A stretch of 64,000 bases of DNA. It comes from Otatea glauca (Eukaryota; Streptophyta; Magnoliopsida; Poales; Poaceae). Location: the NCBI GenBank assembly GCA_036346275.1, contig CM070718.1:55618188-55682187 (forward strand), given 5' to 3'. Position numbers and translations under genes: made by a program. Under the pieces are notes generated by a model, which was not told the DNA's origin, did not search any database, and worked only from the letters and a program-made list of their open reading frames with translations. Positions 1 through 9,684 of the stretch are shown one piece after another (position 1 is the first letter of the stretch; every line of letters begins with the position of its first letter).

Positions 1-419
1 TCATCTAGCCTATGCTAAGGTAGGAATATGAGGCTTTTTAGTTTTTCCCTACAGTGCTTTCCCACATTCATATCAAATCAAGGTGGATTCAAGGATCACG
101 TCTAAGGTACATGCATATGTTTGCTACTTTGCTGTGTGAAGTTCACTTTCTATTTTTTTGTTCAGCCTATGTTAAATGATCTTGCTAGCCTGTGTACCAT
201 CATAATTCAACAGATTATAGATTGTCAGTTTGTCATATTTGTGCTGATTATTACGAGGTAAATAAGAAAATAATTGCCACAATTCCTAATTTGCCATTAA
301 CATAACGTGATGTTATGCTCTGAATGAGCAAGTAGACCGAAAAACTGCAAGAGATTGATAATTTACACATACACTCAATCAGATGGTTATCACATATATT
401 AAATTATGGATACATATTA
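1..419. other. AT-rich intergenic DNA, no gene seen
   Basis: No open frame of useful length, RNA gene or element boundary could be recognised here. The stretch is AT-rich and runs into the CACTA-like subterminal repeats that begin near 420. It may be interior sequence of that same element, whose other end would then lie outside the window. Confidence 0.5.
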
Positions 420-758
420 GAACCGTCAGTGATGTGTAGTCATCACAGATGATTCTAAATAAGAACAGTCTCTGATATGGTTCTCTATGATGACTACACA
501 TCACTAACGGTTCTAAACAAGAATAGTCAGTGATGTGTAGTCATCATAGGCTGTTCTTGTTTAGAATCGTCTTTGATGACTACACATCACAAACGGTTCT
601 AAACAATAATAGTCTGTGATGTGGTCATCACAGATGGTTTTAAATAAGAACCGTCTGTGATATGTCTTTTTACGGATAGTTCTAAAACCGTTTGTGATGT
701 GCCCTTCCCTTACAGATGATCTACAAAATCGTCTGTAATAAGAGGTTGTGCAGTAGTG
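420..758. mobile_element. CACTA-type transposon terminus with subterminal repeats
   Basis: The segment is built from short direct and inverted copies of a word resembling ACGGTTCTAAACAAGAA and its complement, alternating with TGATGTGTAGTCATCAC. It stops at 751-758 with CAGTAGTG, the complement of CACTACTG, so the outer end reads CACTACTGCACAACC inward. Subterminal arrays of this kind plus a CACTA end are the hallmark of En/Spm-like elements. The partner end, the 3-bp target duplication and any transposase are not visible, so this may be a non-autonomous or truncated copy. Confidence 0.6.
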
Positions 759-2208
759 GTCCTTGCTCGTCGTCCTCCGTGAGCCGAATAATTTTTGCCC
801 AAATTTTTGGAATTGCTTTGGTTCTTCCCACCTTTGTTTTGTTCGGATTTAATTCCCGATTGGATTGGGTGGTGGAAGGGGGATTCATCCAATTCAAGAG
901 TAGATAAAATTTGCTACGTACGGACATTTCCACCAGCTGACAAAAATCCCTTATGATTCAACATTTAAAATTTCAACTCTTATGATTCAAAAGTTCCAAT
1001 TTTTTATTTTTTAAATTTTAAAACTTGAGTTTTGGAATTTAAATTATTGGAATTTGAAAATTGAAAAATTGGAACTTACAAAATCCGAATTTATAAAATT
1101 TAAATTCTAAGAACTAGAATTGTTAAATTTTAAATTGTAATACGTAAAAATTTTAAAAAATAAATTTCAAAATCCAAATGTGAAATTTTGAAATTTGGAA
1201 TTTAAATTGACTTAATTTATATTCTAAAATTTAGTATTGAAATTTTGATCTTTTGGTTTGAAAATTCATAATTTGAAAAAAGTTTTTGAATTCTTAAAGT
1301 TCAATTTTTTACTTTGATAAATTAAAGCAAATGATAAAGGAGCAATAAAAAATATTCCTTCTAAGATAAACACCGTTTCCTATGGGAAACAGATTCTTGT
1401 AATTGATGGTAATCTAGTCCCTAAAGTAACCTTGGATTTCTTGATCAGATTAACAGTTATTTTACCAAACACGGTAAGCTCGTAGGATTTTCGGAATCAA
1501 TGATTCTGCCGACTAAACGCATCCTTAAGGCAACGTAGATGTATCATAAAATAGCTCATATACAAAACCTTTGTGGATTTATAGAACTTCGAGAAAAATA
1601 TAAAAATGACCATTTATAACTCTCTCAAGATATATTGGACATGCAAGGTTTCTTGTAGTTTTATAGCTGTATCTTTCTTGACACAACTCACTACAGGCGG
1701 GTAGCAGGACATCTCTTAAAAATCAACTTGCATTGTTTATCTCTATTAAGCAACTAATTCAACCCCATCAATCCGCTAAAAGGGTCCAACACGTGCCATA
1801 CATCTGTAAGACTAATGTACACTATGCAAGACCTTTTACTGACTAATGTAGTCTCTGCCAATTCGTATAGCAGGTCCTCCTGCTGGTCCTTGACTGCAGT
1901 TTTTACTGACTTTAATTATTAAAATAATTTTGTTTATAATATTATGTTGTGGTGTTCAATGTGCGCACCATAAAAGATGAAATATAGGATATGGAAAATG
2001 ATGCTTTGCTTAGTAATAATTTACCGTAATTCTGGTAAATAGGTTATTTTTAATCAATTTTAAATTGGTAAATTATATAAGCCAACTGGGTGCCTGGCAC
2101 CCAACTCAAAAACAATCGTACGATAATTTTGGAGTTTGAGTATGAAATGTTTCGTACCATTGATATATTTGTGAGGTAAGTCAGTGAACTCAATTCAGAC
2201 TACTTTGA
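759..2208. other. AT-rich non-coding DNA, partly low complexity
   Basis: About 960-1340 is low-complexity sequence made of variants of AAATTTGAATTT and AAATTTTAAA on both strands. The rest is AT-rich single-copy-looking DNA without a credible gene. A 60-bp stretch around 1774-1838 resembles 14013-14072 on the far side of element A, which suggests an old dispersed repeat. Small open frames near 710-930 overlap each other on both strands and look like chance. Confidence 0.5.
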
Positions 2209-2213
2209 TCTAC

Positions 2214-2859
2214 TGTTGACGTCAAAAACTTAAAGTAGAGTTTCTAACAGCAGCACACCATATGAACACCTGCTTCAGAACATGCCAATCGATTTGACCT
2301 GTAATCGATAAGGTAAACTATAATCTTTATTTAAAGCCGGTCGTGAAGATCAATCGGCTTAGATTCAATCAACCCAAAGCCGATTAAATCGAGATAAAAG
2401 GGTGAGCCCAACTAGCCGATTAAGGTTAATCGGATGATAAAGGTAGATCGACTCTGAAGAAGGCGATGCGCAGCAAAATCAGAATAAATCAAACCTGGGC
2501 GTAATTGATGAAGACCAATAATCGGCGATACGCAACTTTATTGATCAAAATCGAATTACAAGAAGACTAAATTACAGGAATTACTCCTAGTCGACAGGAA
2601 AAAGAGAATAATGTAAATGTGTGAATTTGATTGTGTTGTTCTTTTTGCAGCTCACCCTTGTCCGCCTTTTATACACGCTGGCCGATAGAGTCCCAGTAAA
2701 ACACGTTTTGGGAGTAGTATCCGTATCGGCCTCTATTTTGAGGGCGATTCCTTTAACGATCTGTTTTGTTTCCAAATATCTTGATCTGTTATCCTAATCA
2801 TACCTTGCTATTTTTTGAACTGCTAATTTAACCATACTTGCCAAATTTTGGTGCAAACA
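2214..2859 (-). repeat. Element A 3' LTR (left copy)
   Basis: Read on the minus strand it starts TGTTTGCACCAAAATTTGGC and ends GACGTCAACA. A minus-strand TATA box (TATAAAAG) lies at 2666-2673 and marks the U3/R region. It follows the polypurine tract directly, which identifies it as the 3' copy. The first 24 bases match the LTR start of element B almost exactly, although the LTR bodies differ, so A and B are separate subfamilies of one lineage. Confidence 0.93.
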
Positions 2860-2875
2860 TATGCCCCCCATTTTT
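2860..2875 (-). other. Polypurine tract of element A
   Basis: On the minus strand the 16 bases before the LTR read AAAAATGGGGGGCATA, the plus-strand priming site used during reverse transcription. Element B carries the identical 16 bases at 26641-26656, so the site is under strong constraint or recently shared. Confidence 0.85.
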
Positions 2876-3063
2876 GAGAGATGACTTGTTATCTTTCAAA
2901 AATCTCAATCATCATCTTTGTACAATGTCGGCTTTTTTGGGGAATTCTCAGTAGTAACTGTTGCCTTAATGGCGTCGTAAAAATCTCGATGCGCACATCA
3001 TGTGTTTTAACTGTTCGCGTCCCTCGATATCCTCCTTCCCGCCTTTTCATCTTTTTACCACAC

Positions 3064-3070
3064 TATAAAA
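3064..3070 (+). promoter_or_regulatory. TATA box of the antisense extra gene in element A
   Basis: CACTATAAAATGCGG lies about 135 bp before the position that corresponds to the start codon of the antisense gene, and about 190 bp inside the polypurine tract. Element B has a TATA box at the same relative place (about 130 bp before its ATG) although the surrounding sequence has diverged. Conserved spacing in both copies supports a real promoter. Confidence 0.55.
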
Positions 3071-3198
3071 TGCGGCCCCCACACTGTCACTTTCATGCGC
3101 CTGAGCTCTCCAGATCATCGTAATCGGCTTCTACTCCTTTGGTTGACGAGTCTTCAGAATAGTGCCTTAGCTCAATCACCCTTTTCAGGTCGGCTGCA

Positions 3199-6125
3199 GT
3201 GGACCCAAGTCAGGTACTCATCCCGATCCCATATAGCACTGATCAATACTTCTTGGGACCCTTAGGAAATTTAGATGTCAACACCGTTACGAATCAAGAA
3301 ATCTCTCACCTTCCATTGTCAGCCTCTGGTCATAATATAGAAGGGTGGAATAACAGTTTCAGGGTTTGGCCGACAGCACTTAAAGGGTGGAGAAATTGGT
3401 TTATTAGAGTGGCAGCCCAAAAGAGGGGTGAATGGGAAAAAATGGGTATAGCCGAGTGTATCTCCCTCTCTTTAGCCGATCTAGAAGCCAATGAGCCCCT
3501 AGTGGCCACGACCTGTTATTTTTGGTCAGATTGCTTTAATGCCTTGTTGTTTCGCACTAGTCAATCGGCCCAACTCTTTTGGACGTAGCTCAACTATGCT
3601 GCCTTAGGCCAGATGGTGAGCAAATATCGGCTTTTAGTGGCAAGCCCAGATATAAACTTATCAGATCGAAGGGGGAAGGATGGGCCAAATACATCGAAAA
3701 TAATAATAAAGTCAATGGGCCTGTATCGGATGAAGAGCACGCTGCCTTTCTTAACCTTTGGTTGGATCTCTTCTTATTCTATGGTGCATCTCTCGGGCCG
3801 ACTCAAGTTTATCAAGTTATAGAAGAACAGCTTGTTGAAAGCAGTCGGCTGGCTCTAGGGAAAACTTTACTAGGTGCTGTATATCAAATGTTATATATAA
3901 TAAGAAGTCGGCTTTTCACCGATTTTGAACATTTTACGGTCGGCAATGTAGGAGGGCCAATGTGGTTTTTGCAGATTTGGCTGTACTGTTTGTTCAGTCG
4001 CTCTTTTCACCTGAATCTAGTCGACAGGACTCCATTCCCAAGAGCTGATACTCCAGAGGGCGCACCTTTCCAATTCAGAGAATGCCGATTTTTTGATGAA
4101 AGATTCATGATGTGCTCCAACAATGAGAAAACAATCACCCCTATCGCTATAGAGAATACTTGGCATTTTTCCTACAACTTGATACTGAAGACTTCAAGCA
4201 ACAACACTTCTTTAGTTATAGTTCTACAACTGATTTCCCTTGGCCTTCTTTCTTGCATTTGGAAGCCGATAGTTCTTTAATAACTAAAGAGACCTTGGAT
4301 TTATATAAATTCTTCGTTTCTTTGTGCGTTCTGCCTGTCGGCCTTCATACCAGGAATCGAACATTCCAACCATCGTACGAATTTTATCATCCGTCAATTT
4401 TGCGAGACAGCTGGGTTTTAGCCAAGTGATTCCAAGTTTGCCACTTCTTGATCGACTATAGCCCAGAACTAGAGTCCGGAATGCTGTTGTGGCCGAACTG
4501 GTTTTAGAAGTAGCCGATGAGCTTCAACTTCGCAGCCTCCCTCACTTCTTTCTGAATACCCTTCGGGTGGGTTCCTTCACATCATGGTGGTCGGTTATTG
4601 CAGAATCATTATATATGGAAAAAAAACTCCATCAATTATAATAAAGTAATTCTTCCCAGACTTACTAGAACCGACATTAGTGTCTAACAGCGACTCTAGC
4701 AATGAAGCTAGTTCGTCAGGTTACACTAAGACGATCTTAGTAAATGTAACAGGCGAGGTATCGGCTTCGATCAACTTTATTCCTTGTTCATCTTCTTTTA
4801 CCCAAGATAGTCCATTGACCGATCTTTGTTTACTCGCAGACCAAGGCTGCTGGCAAGAAGCCCATTCCTGGCCAATCATGTAGCGGCCACCAACAAGGCA
4901 AGAGGCCCCATCAATCAACTGGCCTTACGGGGTATACTTCAGGTACCCTAGGCATCCAGAGTCCGTCGCTATAGGAAATGGAGAAAAAACAACAACCCAA
5001 TAAGTATACCATGATCGACTGACATCTCTTTGTATCCCTTCTGGTAACTAACTCACAGCCGATTATAACCTCAGAAAAGATGAAGGCCAAGTACACCAAA
5101 GCTCCTATTAAAAGGGGTTCGAAGCCTCAGGAGCAGAGTGGCGAGAGCTCGCCACATGCGTTAGCTACTACAGGGGTAAGTCGTCCATTTAAGTGATTTT
5201 ATGATGTATGCTCTTAAGACATCAGCTCACCCTTTGTCTTCTTATAGAGCCGACACCATCAGCGTTGGTTGCAGAAATCTTGACCGACCTTCCTGGCGCT
5301 TCTTTGGGTGCTCTGGCTCCTTCTCAGCCGACGCCACCGGCCCCGACAGTTGCGGCGCTCACAGAATCTTCCGACCCAACGAATTTATTGGGCTTCTCGT
5401 TGGCCGATCTTGATGATCCAGTGATCATGGCCACGGATGATTATGATGCAAAAATCAGAAAAATCCTTGAAGTCCCCAAAGAAGCTTCGGTTGTGGTGAC
5501 ATCGACTCCAGGGATGCAAGAATGCCTTGATAAACTTTTCGATTTGGTGATGAAGCCGCAATCGGAGATTTTCAAAAAGAATCAACCGATTCACGATGCC
5601 ATGACAGTGGTTGAAGCCGATCTGCCCCTAGAGGCAATGGAAGCGCTTCTAAACGTCTACCACCTGGACGAGAAGAAATCACAAGTAGAGGCAGCTCAGG
5701 TAAGAATAGCCCAGCGTGAAGCTTAAGAAGCCGATCAAAAACTTTTGGATGAGCTAGTCACTAATGCTAAGGCAAAAAATCATAAATTTGACGCCAACAA
5801 TGAGCTGCTGAAGGCTTCCAAGGAGTCCATCTCAAAGCTTGAGACGAATAAGAAGTTTCTTCTAGAAGAGTTGGCTAAGATCGAAAAGCAGCTCCTAGAA
5901 AGCCAACAAACCATGGAGAAGGCTTCATCGATAATCAAAGATCAGAAACTGGGTATTTCCATGGCCGTGGTCGGCGTGAAGAAACAAATGGCCAAGGTGA
6001 CCCTTGTTCCTGAAATCCTAAAGAAGATGAACATAATCGATGAAGTGCAAAGCATGATTACCAAAGCTGCAGACGCTCTATCGGCCTTGGGAGCAAGACT
6101 TCCCAGCTCCGGCCTTCAATGTTAA
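3199..6125 (+). pseudogene. Antisense spliced gene in element A: plant-mobile-domain-like protein with coiled-coil C terminus
   Basis: This gene lies opposite to gag-pol, between integrase and the 3' LTR. Comparison with the copy in B (23424-26326) gives four exons: 3199-4757, 4840-4999, 5059-5175, 5250-6125. The introns are 4758-4839, 5000-5058 and 5176-5249, with phases 0, 1, 0. Exon 1 contains a block typical of the plant mobile domain family (aminotransferase-like proteins), including GGPMWFLQIWLYCLF near 3950-3995. Exon 4 ends in about 120 residues rich in Lys, Glu and Leu that look like a coiled coil. Lesions: the start is GTG where B has ATG; a 1-bp loss near 3560 shifts frame; the intron 2 donor is AT instead of GT; exon 3 has a 1-bp length difference from B; TAA at 5724-5726 interrupts exon 4. 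The family call comes from the exon 1 block only. The molecular function is unknown; host proteins of this family act in silencing. Confidence 0.72.
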
Positions 6126-6309
6126 TTTTCTTCATAATGAAAACTTTGTTGGATGCTCATCTTTTGGAACACTACTTCTGTAATGCTTTAACTTTTATAA
6201 TCGACTGTTTAACCGATTTTACGCTTATCTTGTCACATAATTTATTTTTAGCCAATTAACCACAGCGAGTTAACTTGGCTTTTCAGAATGATACTTTTTC
6301 CTTAGCCGA

Positions 6310-7613
6310 CTAAGCTCCAACCCAGACGCTAGGATAGTACCTCTTCAAGTATTTCCCATTGATCGCTTTAGGCAAAACAATTCCTTCTAACGTTTCGAGT
6401 ATATATGAATTTTCATCAACTAGCCGATTAATCTTATACAGCCCTTCCCACGTAGGTGACCATTTTCCAAATCGGTTATCTTTAAAACCAGCATATAGTA
6501 TGGTCTTCCAAACTAAATCGGCTTCACCAAAAGACTTAGGCATCACCTTTTTTTTATATGCTCTCGCAACTCTTATCTTATTCTTCTTAAGCCGATCCAG
6601 TGTAGACAAGCGTAATTCTGCTAATTCGTCCAAGTTATCGATCATTAGATTGTTATAATTTTGAGTCAACAAACCATTTTGTCTGGCTACTCGTATAGAA
6701 TCAATGTTAATCTCCACGGGTAAAACAGCTTCTTAGCCATACACTAACTGATAAGGCGAAAGCTTTTTTGCGCCGTGATAGGCTAACCGATATGCCCAAA
6801 GTGACTCCGATAACGTTGAGTGCCAATTCATTGGTTTTTCATCGATTTTTCTTTTAATTAGATTAATCAACATTTTATTAGATGAATCGGCTTGTCCATT
6901 AGCCTGAGCATAATATGGTGATGAATTTAACAACTTGATCCCTAGGCTCTTTGCGTAATTCTAAAACTCATTGGATATAAACACAGTATCTTGATCGGTC
7001 GTGATTGTTTGTGGTGTTCCAAACCGATGGATAATGTGTTCGTTAACAAATCCGATAGCTTCAACACTCGTAACTTTTTTAGGGGTACAACCTCAACCCA
7101 CTTAGAGAAATAATTAGTCGCTGCCAAAATGAACTTATGACCTTTACTTAAAGCAAGAAGTATTTGGCCGATTACATCTATTCCCTATCCTCTGAACGGC
7201 CATGGCTTGATAATCGGATGTAAAGCCGATGCCGGTACTAGCTGTACGTTGCCAAATTTTTGACAAGTCTGACACCCTTTGTAATATCGGAATCAATCTT
7301 CCAACATTGTCGGCCAAAAATACCCTATTTGTCTAAGCATCCACTTCATCCTATGAGCCGATTGATGGGATTCACAGATATCTTCATGCACATCTCCCAT
7401 TGCTACCCGCACTTCTTCGACTCCTAGGCACCTTAGTAGCAAACCTTTTAAAGTCTGATAGGACAAAATCTCATCCAAGACTATGTACTTCAATGCCTGT
7501 TGCCTGACCTTACGTTCTGTTGGCTTAGATGGATCAATTAGATAATCTTTTATCCGCGTTCTCCAGTCGATAGTATCGACACACATGACAGCTTTGCCTA
7601 CTAACTCAGTCAT
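6310..7613 (-). pseudogene. Integrase region of element A (broken)
   Basis: Reading from 7613 down, the N-terminal zinc-binding part (HEDICESHQSAHRMKW, then Cys-x2-Cys after a stop) is followed by the catalytic core and a C-terminal part ending YYPSVWVGA at 6310. The core fragments are at 7127-6942, 6933-6733 and 6717-6310. The catalytic Glu in the motif after ANGQA is Asp here (ANGQADSSNK), while B keeps Glu. Stops and frameshifts split the region at least four times, for example TAG after SPYQLVYG at 6733. Integrase joins element cDNA to the host chromosome; this copy could not. No chromodomain is present, as expected for the Tat lineage. Confidence 0.85.
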
Positions 7614-7619
7614 CTGATA

Positions 7620-8282
7620 TCAGCTAAAGTCCTTGTAGCCTGACGCTTGCTGAGCCAGCGCATTGGCTCTATCGTTCAATTCTCGAGGGATATGACCGAC
7701 AGAAAATGAGGTAAATGAGCCGATAGTTTCGAAGCATCGTTCTAAATATTTGAGTAGCACTTCATCACGGCATTGGTACTCGCCCTTCACTTGCTGCACG
7801 ATCAACATGGAGCCTCCATATGCCTCAAAAGTATCTACTCCGATATTTTCCAATAGTTGTAATCCTTTGAGCAATGCTTCATATTCTGCCTGGTTGTTCG
7901 AACATCGGCTATTCAACCAAAATGCGAACTCAAAATTGTGACCCTTGGGTGAGATGAGTATGATACCAATACCATCACCCTCTCGACATAATGACCCATC
8001 GAAAAACAGCTACCACGGAGCAACAGAAATTAGGTCGGCGGTGGTATCATATCCTATGATAAAATCGGCTATAACTTGTCCTTTAACTGCCTTAGCCAAT
8101 TCATATGATAGGTCGAATTCTATTAAGGAATAAACCCATTTACCAAGTCGACCTCGCAAAATCGGAGCTGATAACATATACTTTATAATATCGGTTTTTT
8201 AAAGCACCTTACAAGCCGATGCTAAAATATAATGCCTTATCTTTGTACAGAAAAATATAGAGATAGGCATAACTTTTCGACA
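7620..8282 (-). pseudogene. RNase H region of element A (broken)
   Basis: From about 8010 down to 7620 the sequence encodes an RNase H-like fold: an FFDG strand with the first Asp, NQAEYEALLKGL with the catalytic Glu, and a C-terminal helix with NDRANALAQQASGY. At the third acidic position B has GDS but A has GGS, so an active-site Asp is lost. The 8010-8282 part is the connection segment between RT and RNase H. A stop codon precedes the first Asp. The enzyme would remove the RNA strand from RNA-DNA hybrids. Confidence 0.75.
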
Positions 8283-8287
8283 AAAGG

Positions 8288-8917
8288 CTAACCGACATTG
8301 CCATCCAAAAACCTAATGATTTTATTTCCTGATGCAGCGTCGATAAGCATATCGGCTATCGGCATAGGATACTCATCCTTTAGTGTGGCTTTATTCAAGT
8401 CTCTAAAGTCGACACACACCCTAAGCTTCCCATTTTTCTTCATGGCTGGAACGGTATTGGAAACCCACTCTGCATACCGACAAGGCCTAATGAACTTTGC
8501 TTCCAATAATCGTTCTATCTCCTCTTTTGTGATATTGTACAGGGCCAGATTAAAGCGTCTAGGATACTGTTTAAACGGCCGATATCCTGGTTTAATAGGC
8601 AACCGATGTTCGACAAGTTGTCAGCTTAAACCAGTCATCTCATGATACTCCCAAGCAAAACAATCTTTATAATCTTTGATAATTTTGACCAACTTTTCTT
8701 TATATTTTGCATCTAATTTCGCACTATTAAAAGTTGGTCTGTTCCTATCACCACCACCTATATCGGCTTCTTCAAGCAGATCGGTGGATGTGAACCCTTG
8801 GCCTAACTTCTCGATTTCTTGGAAGTCTTCCATGGCCTCATAGCTATCCGTCATTTGCCGATAGCTTTGCATTTTGTCTTGTAGGGACTTCAATGTTTTC
8901 CTTGACCCCATCGGCAT
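8288..8917 (-). pseudogene. Reverse transcriptase of element A, fingers only
   Basis: The segment covers the linker after protease and the N-terminal RT fingers, with PIKPGYRPFKQYPRRF and WVSNTVPAMKKNGKLRVCVDF near 8602-8400, and stops at FLDGNVG. Sequence corresponding to about 20540-21250 of element B, which includes the Y-x-D-D palm motif, is missing. The reading continues directly with connection-domain sequence near 8283. A TGA near 8620 separates the two open parts; B has an Arg codon there, which fits CGA to TGA. Without the palm this copy has no polymerase activity. Confidence 0.85.
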
Positions 8918-9684
8918 AAAACCTCATTTGATCGATCGAACGTGCTTGGCTTGACACTGATCGACATAAGTCCTGTCTTACCAACACAAATGAAGTCACA
9001 ATCATCCAGCGTTTTCCCCGATATACATTCGGCTTCCTCATGTTGCCAATTTGCGTCCGAACTAGCCATAGCAATATGAGCCGATGTATCAGCTAAGACG
9101 ACTTCAACTTCGCCTCCATTCCATTGGACAAGCGACTGATGCATGGTCGACGGAATGCAACAATTGGCACGAATCCAATCCCGGCCAAGCAGCATGTTGT
9201 AATTGCCTTTGGCGTCAATGACGAAGAATGCAGTCGGCAAAGTCTTACTACCGACAGTTAACTCCATGACCATAACGCCTTTAGCTTCTGTGGGATCGCC
9301 TGTGAAGTCATTCAGAACCATATTAGTCTTCATCAAATCTTCATCGGACTTACCCAACTTCTTGCGGGTGGTGTAAGGTATCAAATTAACGGTAGCTCCT
9401 CCATCCATCGACATCCTTGATATCGGCTTGCCATTTATATACCCTTTTAAATACAAAGGCTTTAAATGCCGATGATCATCTCGTGGTTTTTCAAAGATCG
9501 CATCTTGGGCAACTAAACATGATTGAGCAAAGGTTTCATTGGCTGATTCGGTTTTAATTTTGAACTCGGCAGGCAACGTGAATACCATGTTGATATCCAT
9601 CGGAGGCGTATCACCCCTAATCATGGGAGAATCCAGGTCATCGGCTGAATTGAAATCTTCTTCAACCGCTCTTTCTTCCTCCAC
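8890..9684 (-). pseudogene. Aspartic protease region of element A
   Basis: The open frame of 264 codons contains MDGGATVNLIPY near 9405-9370 (the active-site Asp with Gly-Gly, a variant common in Tat elements) and NMLLGRDWI near 9200-9170, the flap-to-C-terminal hallmark of retropepsins. It overlaps the end of the gag-side frame at 9621-9684. It processes Gag-Pol in functional relatives. This is one of the few long intact stretches in A, so activity cannot be excluded for the domain alone. Confidence 0.82.

Noticed and set aside
2587..2775. Small frame repeated at 12874-13062.
   Set aside because: Both lie inside the LTRs of A and are duplicated with them; not a gene.
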